From Pelobacter propionicus DSM 2379 (GTDB lineage: Bacteria; Desulfobacterota; Desulfuromonadia; Geobacterales; Pseudopelobacteraceae), in contig NC_008609.1 of the NCBI RefSeq assembly GCF_000015045.1, positions 248,001-312,000 on the forward strand: DNA of 64,000 nucleotides, given 5' to 3'. Every line of letters begins with the position of its first letter. Position 1 is the first letter of the stretch. The notes under the pieces are model-generated. The model searched no databases and was not told where the DNA came from. It worked only from the letters and a program-made list of their open reading frames with translations. The position numbers and the translations under genes were made by a program. This document shows positions 17,943-25,159 of this stretch, one piece after another.

Positions 17943-18029
17943 GCCAGCACATTGAAGTGCCTGGCCGTGCCAGATTGAATCTGTTCTATTTGGTTGTCGT
18001 ACTACGACCAGAGATCCACCGCTCCCGGG

Positions 18030-18359
18030 TCACTTTACGGTTTCAGAAAGTTTCACTCCCAGACATGAAGCAATACGGATAATTTCTTCCGTGGAGGAGA
18101 TCTTCCGAAGGTGATCTTCGACCTTTCTCCTGATTCTCACGGTGTCCCATCCAGACGGAAGGTAGATTCCAAAAAGATGAATGGTGCCGTCTTCAGCAAT
18201 GCTGATTGCCTGATCACGGAATGCCTTGATGACGACATTGATGTTAGGCATGCCTTCAGTCAGGTGGTAGGCATTGCCGGTATGAATGACGGTGAGTCCT
18301 TGCTGTCGTAAATAAGCTATGACGATTGTCACGGCGTCATCAGGAACAGGGCAATTCAT
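18030..18359 (-). CDS. Small hypothetical protein next to oriV
   Basis: A 109-residue protein has a good AGGAGGATTCC ribosome site. Its sequence shows no family I can name. It lies immediately after the iteron region in transcription direction and is closed by a terminator, so it is probably a monocistronic element gene. Confidence 0.7.
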   Translation of the reverse strand: MNCPVPDDAVTIVIAYLRQQGLTVIHTGNAYHLTEGMPNINVVIKAFRDQAISIAEDGTIHLFGIYLPSGWDTVRIRRKVEDHLRKISSTEEIIRIASCLGVKLSETVK

Positions 18360-18424
18360 GGAATCCTCCTTGACGATATTTTCAGCCCCTATTGGTTATA
18401 AAAGGTTAAAAGAAGGTTAGGGGG

Positions 18425-18631
18425 TTGTGGAAAACTCGCTAATTCTCCGTTCTGTAACGTGAATTTAAACGGCGTCATGCGGTCTAAGGTCAATAGCCCT
18501 GCCGGTCTAAAGTCAATGGTTGTGCCGGTCAAAAGTCAGTACCTGTAGGGCAAAGGTCAATACGTTGCCGGTCTAAGGTCAGTAGTTCGTCGGTCAAAGG
18601 TCAATACTCGATAAGTCATAGGTCAATACTT
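18425..18631. other. Candidate vegetative replication origin: seven iterons and a DnaA-box-like site
   Basis: Seven directly repeated units, consensus GGTCWAAGGTCARTA, have their GTCA cores at 18489, 18512, 18535, 18556, 18578, 18600 and 18622. The period is 21-23 bases, close to two helical turns. Each unit is itself a partial double GGTC...GGTCA repeat. The last unit overlaps the 3' end of the trfA-like gene. A DnaA-box-like TGTGGAAAA (consensus TGTGGATAA) lies at 18426-18434, with an AT-rich stretch between. This is the layout of iteron-controlled plasmid origins; activity in the integrated state is unknown. Confidence 0.8.
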
Positions 18632-19450
18632 CCGTGTGACGGTCACCAGATCTTCCTGAACATGCCAAGAGTCGAGAAAACCGACACTGACCAGAACATC
18701 GAGAGCCTTCTTCAGCTCTATTCGGAAATGACGCAGCGCCATCCCTGACCCGCAAAGTTTGACAAGTGTTTCTGTCTTGACAGGAAAAGGTTTCCGGTGG
18801 CTCGACCAATAACCGTACAGCTTGGATGCGATACCGTCAGGCAGGGATCTCCTGGTCTCCCAGTTCATCCTCGTCAAGAATTCCTCGTCGAAGAGAAGGC
18901 GCATCTCTTCACCGACCCAGACTTCCCAGCGAGGCAGATTCTCATTCGCATCGTTTCTAGATCTGAACTTGAGGATCAGTGAGACACTGACAAAGCTTCC
19001 AATCCGCTTCGATTGAAAACGGATGGCTGTTGCCTGCATTCGGCTGAGACAAGTTCGAAGACGTTCATAGCTCTGACCCTTGATTGGCCATGCGAGCATC
19101 TTGACGAAGGAGTAGGGGGTGAAACACACGCAGGAACCGAGCGAGACCTTTTTGGCAAGATGCATAAGGTGTAACCAAACCAGTTCATCATCCTGTCGCA
19201 GTTCTTCTCCACGATAGATGACCTGGCCGTCACCGATCATTGCGATTTCTGCGTCTTTGAGGAATTGACGAGCCTGATTGCGGTTGCGACAGTTGAATAG
19301 TGCTGATCGTAATATCTCGTTGGGCATTGCTCGCTGGGTTTCCGGCCATTCAGGAAGGAATTTAGGTCTGGCCGCAATGCTCTGGAGGATTTGTTCGAAG
19401 GACTCTGAACTGCTGTAATCGTCAGTTGGGAGCATCGTGTTATGTTGCAA
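18623..19450 (-). CDS. trfA: TrfA-type plasmid replication initiator
   Basis: The 275-residue protein resembles the TrfA family of RK2-type plasmids: core LVWLHLMHLAKK, FTPYSFVKMLAWP and a C-terminal winged-helix region (SKLYGYWSSHRKP, then LRHFRIELKKALDVL). TrfA binds iterons and opens the origin with DnaA. The TTG start at 19450 has GGAGGT 5 bases upstream and overlaps the stop of a 57-codon leader gene, so translation is probably coupled. The iterons lie directly downstream of the gene. Confidence 0.85.
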   Translation of the reverse strand: MQHNTMLPTDDYSSSESFEQILQSIAARPKFLPEWPETQRAMPNEILRSALFNCRNRNQARQFLKDAEIAMIGDGQVIYRGEELRQDDELVWLHLMHLAKKVSLGSCVCFTPYSFVKMLAWPIKGQSYERLRTCLSRMQATAIRFQSKRIGSFVSVSLILKFRSRNDANENLPRWEVWVGEEMRLLFDEEFLTRMNWETRRSLPDGIASKLYGYWSSHRKPFPVKTETLVKLCGSGMALRHFRIELKKALDVLVSVGFLDSWHVQEDLVTVTRKY

Positions 19451-19613
19451 TGGCCACCTCCATGGTGCAAAGAGGTGGTGCCGGCTTGACTCTGCTCAGC
19501 CCAGTTTCACGTACAAAAGCCTGGCGTTCCAGATCCCGTCTGATGATGTCCATCAGGCGCTCAAACCTGGCATTCGGGTCAGGTGTTTTTTTGTACTCGA
19601 AAGTCACTTTCAA
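19440..19613 (-). CDS. 57-residue protein coupled to trfA
   Basis: This open frame starts at TTG 19613 (GTG at 19607 is the alternative); an in-frame TAG stands two codons upstream. The product begins MKVTFEYKKTPDPNARFERL. Its stop at 19440-19442 overlaps the TTG start of trfA, and its 3' end contains the GGAGGT site for trfA. Reading it would deliver ribosomes to the weak TTG start. Function unknown; no strong ribosome site of its own. Confidence 0.6.
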   Translation of the reverse strand: MKVTFEYKKTPDPNARFERLMDIIRRDLERQAFVRETGLSRVKPAPPLCTMEVAIAT

Positions 19614-19739
19614 TGGCTACCCACAGCAAATAGAAGATTAGCTAAACATTTTGATGAAAATATGAAATACGTATGCTATAAATGATGAATAGATGGCATC
19701 ATGTTGCCTATGGGAAATAACTTGCTAACGAAGCATGAT

Positions 19740-19934
19740 TCAGCCGGACCAAAGCGCTTCGAAAGACCATCCAAGTTCCTGGGCAATTAGCCTCTGCAGA
19801 CGTTGTGATTTTGCTCTCCCGCTGATTACGTGGTAGACGGCGGTACGATGCACACCTGCTTTTTCGGCGATATGTGATCCTGATATTCCTTTTTGCATCA
19901 TCAGGATCTTAATTTTAAGCGAATTCTTCATCAT
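19740..19934 (-). CDS. Small Ner/Cro-like HTH regulator
   Basis: This 64-residue protein is almost entirely a helix-turn-helix (GISGSHIAEKAGVHRTAVYHVI, split by the turn at EKAGV). Small phage Ner/Cro regulators have this form. It is transcribed away from the CI-like gene, with start codons only 30 bases apart, so the pair likely share operators. A 12-bp palindrome TCATCATGATGA covers its start codons. Confidence 0.75.
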   Translation of the reverse strand: MMKNSLKIKILMMQKGISGSHIAEKAGVHRTAVYHVISGRAKSQRLQRLIAQELGWSFEALWSG

Positions 19935-19964
19935 GATGACTATTGTTGCATGGAGATGAAAATT

Positions 19965-20657
19965 ATGTCAAGCAAGAATCAGCTTATTGATGAAATTTTG
20001 ATCGAGAGCATCATCGAAAAGCTGAAAACTGCTCTCGGATTGAAGAACGATACTGAGGTAGCAAAAGCGCTTGAAAGCGACCCAAGGTTGCTTGGCACCT
20101 GGAAAAAACGGGGGACTGTCCCGTACGAGAAAATCATCAAATTGTGCATTCGGAAGAACATCAATTTGCAGTGGTTGTTCTCGGATGGCAGTTCTCTTCC
20201 GACAATTTGTCGAGATAACGGTTTGGTCTCCGAAGAGGACGGCTACATCAAGGTGCCCCGATACGAGGTGAGGGCCAGTGCCGGTGGTGGAGCGATCATC
20301 CACAGCGAGCAGATTGTGGATCATCTGTATTTCAAGGCGGAATGGGTAAAGAATGCGTTGGGAATTCCGCGGGATTTCCTAGTACTCATTTCAGTCCAAG
20401 GCGACAGCATGGAACCGACTTTGAGTAATGGCGACCTTATTCTGGTGGACACCAGGACATCTCGTGTCGAGGATGGAGCGATTTACGTTGTTCAATATGG
20501 GGATGCCCTGCTCGTAAAACGTCTTCAAAAGAAATACGATGGCTCAGTGGTGATCCGTAGTGACAATCCTCTTTACGAGGCTGAAATTATTCATGGCGAG
20601 GACGCGTTGAATCTAATAATCGTCGGTAGGGTAGTATGGGCCGGCGGTCTGATTTAG
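19965..20657 (+). CDS. CI/LexA-like repressor with S24 self-cleavage domain
   Basis: I chose the ATG at 19965 (GGAG 9 bases upstream). The 230-residue protein has an N-terminal phage-repressor HTH (DTEVAKALESDPRLLGTWKK) and a C-terminal peptidase S24 domain with catalytic Ser in QGDSMEPT and Lys in DALLVKRL. The cleavage region around ASAGGGA is present. Such repressors are cut during the SOS response, so DNA damage probably induces the element. It lies 13 bases before the recombinase and may be cotranscribed. Confidence 0.88.
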   Translation: MSSKNQLIDEILIESIIEKLKTALGLKNDTEVAKALESDPRLLGTWKKRGTVPYEKIIKLCIRKNINLQWLFSDGSSLPTICRDNGLVSEEDGYIKVPRYEVRASAGGGAIIHSEQIVDHLYFKAEWVKNALGIPRDFLVLISVQGDSMEPTLSNGDLILVDTRTSRVEDGAIYVVQYGDALLVKRLQKKYDGSVVIRSDNPLYEAEIIHGEDALNLIIVGRVVWAGGLI

Positions 20658-20670
20658 GTAGGATTGCAGG

Positions 20671-22173
20671 ATGAACGTCGGAATATGGATTCGGGTATCA
20701 ACAGAAGACCAGGCACGGGGAGAATCACCAAAGAATCATGAAGCCCGGGCCAGAATGTATGCAGAACTCAAGAGATGGAATGTAGTTGACCTCTATGATC
20801 TCTCCGGGGTGTCCGGCAAGGATGTGTTGGAAAACTCCGAGGCCAAAAGAATGTTGGCCGATGTGGCTTCCGGTCGAATACAGGCCATAATTTTCTCAAA
20901 GCTTGCCCGTCTTGCCCGCAATACCAAACAACTCCTCGAAATATCTGATTACTTCCAGAAACACGATGCGGCGCTCGTCAGCCTTGAAGAGAGTATCGAC
21001 ACTTCATCGCCTGCCGGTCGACTTCTCTATACCGTCATTGGAGCTTTGGCTCAATGGGAACGGGAAGAAATATCAGCTCGTGTTGCGGCATCGATTCCTG
21101 TCAGAGCGAAACTGGGAAAAAATACCGGTGGCAAAGGCCCGTTCGGTTATCACTGGGTGGAAGGCAAACTCATCCCGAACCCTGATGAAGCTCCTATCGT
21201 TAAACGAGCATACGAGATTTTTCTTGAGACTGGCAAATTGCTCACCACCTGTAACCAACTCAAAGAAGAGGGCCTATATTCGCGTAGCAAGAAGGTTTAC
21301 AAGCCTACATCACTCAAGCGCCTATTATCAGACACCGTCTACAAAGGGATACGACGGGCCAATTACGCAAAGAGCCTTGGCAACAAGAAAAATTGGGTAC
21401 TGAAGCCCGAGAAAGATTGGGTCTACACCAACGTACAGCCTCTTGTGTCAGAAGAAGACTGGGATGCAGCGAACAAGATATTCGAGGAAACAGCCAGGCG
21501 ATACACGTCCTTCAAGTCCGTCCCCAAGGTTGGTAGATTTCTGTTTTCAGGAATTCTCAAATGCCAATGCGGCGAGAAGCTGTACGTAGCTCCGTATCCA
21601 TCGATGAAAATTCCTCGTTACGCCTGCAAGAAATGCAGGATGAGAATCAACGAGGACATCATTGAAGAGAATTTTCAGAAGGCTTTGAGAGGGATTATTG
21701 TTGCACCAGAACAGCTTGGTTCCAATGAGGACTTGGAGAAAGATCTCCAGGAGAAACAGGAACGGTTGGATCTGCTGAAGAAAGAGCAGAAGGAAGTGAA
21801 TGGTAAGATTGATGTTCTGATTGACCTTTATGGCAAACAGGTCATCGACCACAATGGATTCAAGGAAAGGTACGATCCGGTCAAGACCAAGCTTAATAAC
21901 ATCATCCAAGAAATCCCGCGATTGCAAGCAGAGATCGATTTCATCAAGACCAACGAGATAGGAAAATCGTATGTGATCGAGAGGGCGACCACACTGGCAT
22001 CATTGTGGTCGTCGTTGAGCTACGAGGCTAGGCAGCAAGTCGTGAAAGAACTCGTCGAGCGGATTGATGTCGGCGAGGATTCCCTCCATTTTGTCTTCTT
22101 TTATATCCCTTCGTTCGCGCCAGTAGAGAAAGGTTCACACATCTCCAGGGGTTCATGGCCGCCACCAGCATGA
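20671..22173 (+). CDS. Large serine recombinase (integrase) of the conjugative element
   Basis: The 500-residue protein has an N-terminal resolvase domain (catalytic Ser in [12 protein letters not shown]-type helix LARLARN), a recombinase domain, a zinc ribbon (CQCGEKL with CKKCRM) and a long C-terminal coiled coil. It is the last gene of the element and its final 7-8 residues (GSWPPPA) and TGA are encoded by comM sequence beyond the junction near 22146-22153. The free-circle form must therefore have another C-terminus. Confidence 0.93.
   Translation: MNVGIWIRVSTEDQARGESPKNHEARARMYAELKRWNVVDLYDLSGVSGKDVLENSEAKRMLADVASGRIQAIIFSKLARLARNTKQLLEISDYFQKHDAALVSLEESIDTSSPAGRLLYTVIGALAQWEREEISARVAASIPVRAKLGKNTGGKGPFGYHWVEGKLIPNPDEAPIVKRAYEIFLETGKLLTTCNQLKEEGLYSRSKKVYKPTSLKRLLSDTVYKGIRRANYAKSLGNKKNWVLKPEKDWVYTNVQPLVSEEDWDAANKIFEETARRYTSFKSVPKVGRFLFSGILKCQCGEKLYVAPYPSMKIPRYACKKCRMRINEDIIEENFQKALRGIIVAPEQLGSNEDLEKDLQEKQERLDLLKKEQKEVNGKIDVLIDLYGKQVIDHNGFKERYDPVKTKLNNIIQEIPRLQAEIDFIKTNEIGKSYVIERATTLASLWSSLSYEARQQVVKELVERIDVGEDSLHFVFFYIPSFAPVEKGSHISRGSWPPPA
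22146..22153. other. Right junction of the conjugative element in comM
   Basis: On the minus strand comM reads GTGGCGGCCATGAACCCCTG and then diverges from the expected CPCG codons. The crossover must lie at or next to CAGGGGTT on the plus strand. The exact core cannot be set without the left end. Confidence 0.6.
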
Positions 22174-22294
22174 CCCGGGCCGGATAGGTCAGGGATATCA
22201 GCGAGCGGGAGATGGTCACGCGGCCATCCTCCAGCGGCTGGCGCAGCACTTCCAGCACGTTCTTTTTGAATTCGGGAAGTTCATCCAGGAACAG
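22147..22294 (-). pseudogene. comM: comM middle fragment (Walker B to AAMNPC)
   Basis: This 148-bp piece encodes [20 protein letters not shown] onward to LVAAMNP, the Walker B and sensor-1 part of the ComM/YifB AAA domain. It is cut off from its 5' part by the 6.8-kb element and from its 3' part by the conjugative element. No functional product is expected. Confidence 0.92.
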
Positions 22295-24035
22295 CACTAC
22301 TTAATAACTCCATGTAATTCAAGCTGCTTATGATGGATTGAATTCGGTTCAGATCTATCGAAAAAATACCATCAAGTATATGACCCTTTGCAGGAAGAGA
22401 AGTGTAAAGTTCATCCTCCGGAATGCTATCAGTATCGTCTGCAATATCGTTTAAAGTAGGATGGCGAACTAAATATTTGCCACCATCTTCTGGTGAGACA
22501 ACAGCGCCAACAATACGCTTTTTCTCTTGAAATGGCAAATTGCATAAAAACGTTTTGAATTGCGCTTTTGCTGAAAAATAGATGCCAATCTTATCTCTCT
22601 TTGCAGCGTCCTCTAAAGCACTTTGAAATTCAGCGAGATGGTTCACTTTGTTTACAGCAAAAAATAATTCATTGTTTGCATTTTTGAGGCTGTTCTGCAC
22701 TTCTGAGAATTCTTGTTCTTTATTACGCAAAGCATCCTTATATATTTGTTTAATTTCGGGATTATCTGATTCTTGAACCAGTCTAAAGCCGTCAAGGAGA
22801 GCGTTACGAAGATTATTTTCTATTTTATTAAGCCTGTTTACTTTATCACTAAGCTCATCAATGTTTGTATCTCTGAGCCATTCCTGTGCAAAGTGTCCAG
22901 GATCTGAGATAATTTCTGTGATTTCATCGAATATTCTATCGTCAGCTTCTTTTGCATCAATTGGTTTTAAGATACATTTATTACGATTACTCAAAAACAA
23001 ATCAGTTTTTGTCGTATAAGCCCAATGACAAGTATATTTTAGTTTTCCTTCATTTGTTTTAAGTTTTCTGAGCCTTGTTCCACAATAGCCACAGTACAAA
23101 GTATTATCTGCCATAAAGTGTTCATTAAGGCCAGAATGCTGTTTTTTGGGTTTCTTTTTTTGAAGTGAAATGCGTTTTTGAATTTTATCAAACCTATCTT
23201 GATCTATCAATTTTGGATATGTTCTTTTTATCCATTCACTCTTATCTTTTTCTACATTAGTAGCAGCATAGTAGCTTTTATTGGTTTTTTTGCTCTTTCT
23301 TGATTCAAATACGTATTTGTTTTGATATGTAATTCCAGTATAAGAATCATTCTTCAGAATATCACTAATTGTTGTTGAACTCCATGAATTGCTGTGTTTA
23401 TTGTTGCTTGCTCCAGGTAGTGGAATACCTTCTGCGGTTAGTTTAACTGCTATATCTTTCATAGAATAGTTTTGATTAAGATACATATTTACTATTCTAT
23501 TGTATATAAGTGAATTTAGGTCATCAATTTCAACTTTACCATTTACTTTTTTGTACCCAAAAGGAAGACTTCCGATAACTGATGATTCTGATTTCCATTT
23601 AGCTTTTCTACCAGAATCTGTTCTCTCCTTTATCATGTCTCTTTCATGTTCTGCAAAAGACCCCAAAATATTAAACATCAGACCGGGCTTGTTTATTATA
23701 GGTTGCTCAATACAATGAATTTTGACTTGGAGTTGTTCTAAGCTTTTAACAACATTTATTGAATATCCCAAATTTCTACTTAACCTGTCTGGTTTTGTAA
23801 ACATGACACAATTGAATGTTTTGAACTTCGCGTCTTCAAGAAGTCTATTTAAAGCGAAGCGATTACCATCATTACCAGAAACACCGCCATCAATATAGAT
23901 CTCAATAAGCTGATAACCAAGTTTTTTACATTCATTTTGAATATGCAGCTTTTGTGTTTCAATTGAAGTTCCGTTGACAGCTTGTTCTTGTGTGCTCACC
24001 CTGCAATAACCAACAACCTTCATTTTTGCCCCCAT
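22281..24035 (-). CDS. Large serine recombinase of the small element
   Basis: This 584-residue protein has a resolvase domain (catalytic Ser in YCRVSTQEQ, then KPDRLSRN), a recombinase domain, a zinc ribbon (CGYCGTRL with later Cys) and a C-terminal coiled coil. The coding end crosses the att core: the last Gly codon and TGA belong to comM. Rebuilding the circle from the other end replaces Gly-stop by 26 codons before a TAG, a 609-residue form. ATG 24023 (MKVVGYC) is an alternative start. Confidence 0.93.
   Translation of the reverse strand: MGAKMKVVGYCRVSTQEQAVNGTSIETQKLHIQNECKKLGYQLIEIYIDGGVSGNDGNRFALNRLLEDAKFKTFNCVMFTKPDRLSRNLGYSINVVKSLEQLQVKIHCIEQPIINKPGLMFNILGSFAEHERDMIKERTDSGRKAKWKSESSVIGSLPFGYKKVNGKVEIDDLNSLIYNRIVNMYLNQNYSMKDIAVKLTAEGIPLPGASNNKHSNSWSSTTISDILKNDSYTGITYQNKYVFESRKSKKTNKSYYAATNVEKDKSEWIKRTYPKLIDQDRFDKIQKRISLQKKKPKKQHSGLNEHFMADNTLYCGYCGTRLRKLKTNEGKLKYTCHWAYTTKTDLFLSNRNKCILKPIDAKEADDRIFDEITEIISDPGHFAQEWLRDTNIDELSDKVNRLNKIENNLRNALLDGFRLVQESDNPEIKQIYKDALRNKEQEFSEVQNSLKNANNELFFAVNKVNHLAEFQSALEDAAKRDKIGIYFSAKAQFKTFLCNLPFQEKKRIVGAVVSPEDGGKYLVRHPTLNDIADDTDSIPEDELYTSLPAKGHILDGIFSIDLNRIQSIISSLNYMELLSSAVPG
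22287..22294. other. Attachment core, left end of small element
   Basis: AGGAACAG is shared with 29081-29088. It lies within the Leu-Phe-Leu codons before the Walker B Asp of comM. Confidence 0.8.
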
Positions 24036-24194
24036 GATTATTTATTTCATTTGTATCATACAGGCGTTTTCTGGAATCAGATGATTATATTATATTTATA
24101 TTGTGATTCTTTAATTACTCGCACCAGGATAAAATATGCTCAACACCCGAACAGTTTAAATTTAATTTCTTCTGCAAGATAAATTGAGGGGGGG

Positions 24195-24869
24195 CTAGAT
24201 CCTGTTTAATACGTTTCTTACTGCTCTAGCTGTCCATGCGCCCACCTTGCCCCGAGCTGTAAGTATGCTTGCGCTGTTCAGCTCGTGCGCAATTTGATTC
24301 AAGCTAAGTTTATTAACAATATGCTCTTGTATTATTGGTACAACTTGATTTGCAAATTTGTCAGCTTTTTGTATCCTTACATGCAAGCTATTCTTGCTAC
24401 CTTTGCAGATTCCATCGATTGTAAGATTATTCTTACCAAGTTTTACGCCTCTTGCTTTTGCCGATTGCAAAGCAAGTTTTGTGCGCTCGCTTATCATTCT
24501 GCGTTCTTCTTCTGCTAAGGCAGCAAAAATGTGTATTGAAAACTTGTTTGCAAATGGCATGTCACAAACAACAAACTCAATATTTGATTTTTGAATAGAG
24601 CTAATAAAATGAACATCTCTCGATAACCTATCCAATTTAGCTATTATCAAGGTTGCCCCCGTCATCTGACAACGCTTCAACGCTTCATTTAGTTCTATGC
24701 GGTTATCAATTTTGCCTGATTCAATCTCGATATATTCAGCGATCAGCTCCCAATTACCACAATTCAAATAATCATATATGACTTTCTTTTGGGCTTCGAG
24801 TCCAAGACCGCTTGCGCCTTGTTTAGCTGTAGACACCCTGATGTAGCTGACAAATCTGCCGTCTGGCAT
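24195..24869 (-). CDS. Small serine recombinase (resolvase/invertase family)
   Basis: The 224-residue protein has catalytic Ser in YIRVSTAKQ, the LDRLSRDV motif and ALAEEERRMISERT. After residue 140 it carries a short recombinase-like DNA-binding tail (LSLNQIAHELNSASILTARG) ending in NVLNRI. It may resolve multimers or act as an accessory to the larger recombinase. It lies 159 bases upstream of the larger gene, in the same direction. Confidence 0.9.
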   Translation of the reverse strand: MPDGRFVSYIRVSTAKQGASGLGLEAQKKVIYDYLNCGNWELIAEYIEIESGKIDNRIELNEALKRCQMTGATLIIAKLDRLSRDVHFISSIQKSNIEFVVCDMPFANKFSIHIFAALAEEERRMISERTKLALQSAKARGVKLGKNNLTIDGICKGSKNSLHVRIQKADKFANQVVPIIQEHIVNKLSLNQIAHELNSASILTARGKVGAWTARAVRNVLNRI

Positions 24870-25159
24870 AGAATGACCTCTCTTATGTAATTTGCTTAAA
24901 CGAGCGTTTATGTAGTTTACACAAAAATTAATTTAGCGCAACACCATTAAAGCATTACAAAAATATCTTCTCTGGGTGTTGCTGTCATGATATAAAATCG
25001 AGAGCTATCGATTCAAAATACGAACAAAGAAATAACTTTCATGCATTAAATCAAACATATGAAGTCCATGGATGACAGACAATCGCATTAGTAATCACAA
25101 TTCAAGCTCACCACATGTTTTCAAATAGATGATGATTTTAACAAAACAAGGAGTGCTCG

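Larger units (their letters stand above)
1..22152. mobile_element. Integrated plasmid-like conjugative element, right part (left end outside the window)
   Basis: The block combines an F-type conjugation operon, ParM/ParR partition, a TrfA-type initiator with iterons, a HipBA pair, phage-type regulators and a terminal large serine recombinase. The right junction lies at about 22146-22153, where comM coding sequence starts abruptly in the middle of the AAMNPC motif. The other half of comM is not in the window, so the left end and total size are unknown. Relaxase, coupling protein and the remaining transfer genes are not seen and may lie to the left. Whether the element is still mobile is inference. 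Confidence 0.85.

Noticed and set aside
18481-18631. Regular repeats as a possible CRISPR array
   Set aside because: The repeats are contiguous 22-bp units without unique spacers of normal size and sit next to an initiator gene, so they are iterons.
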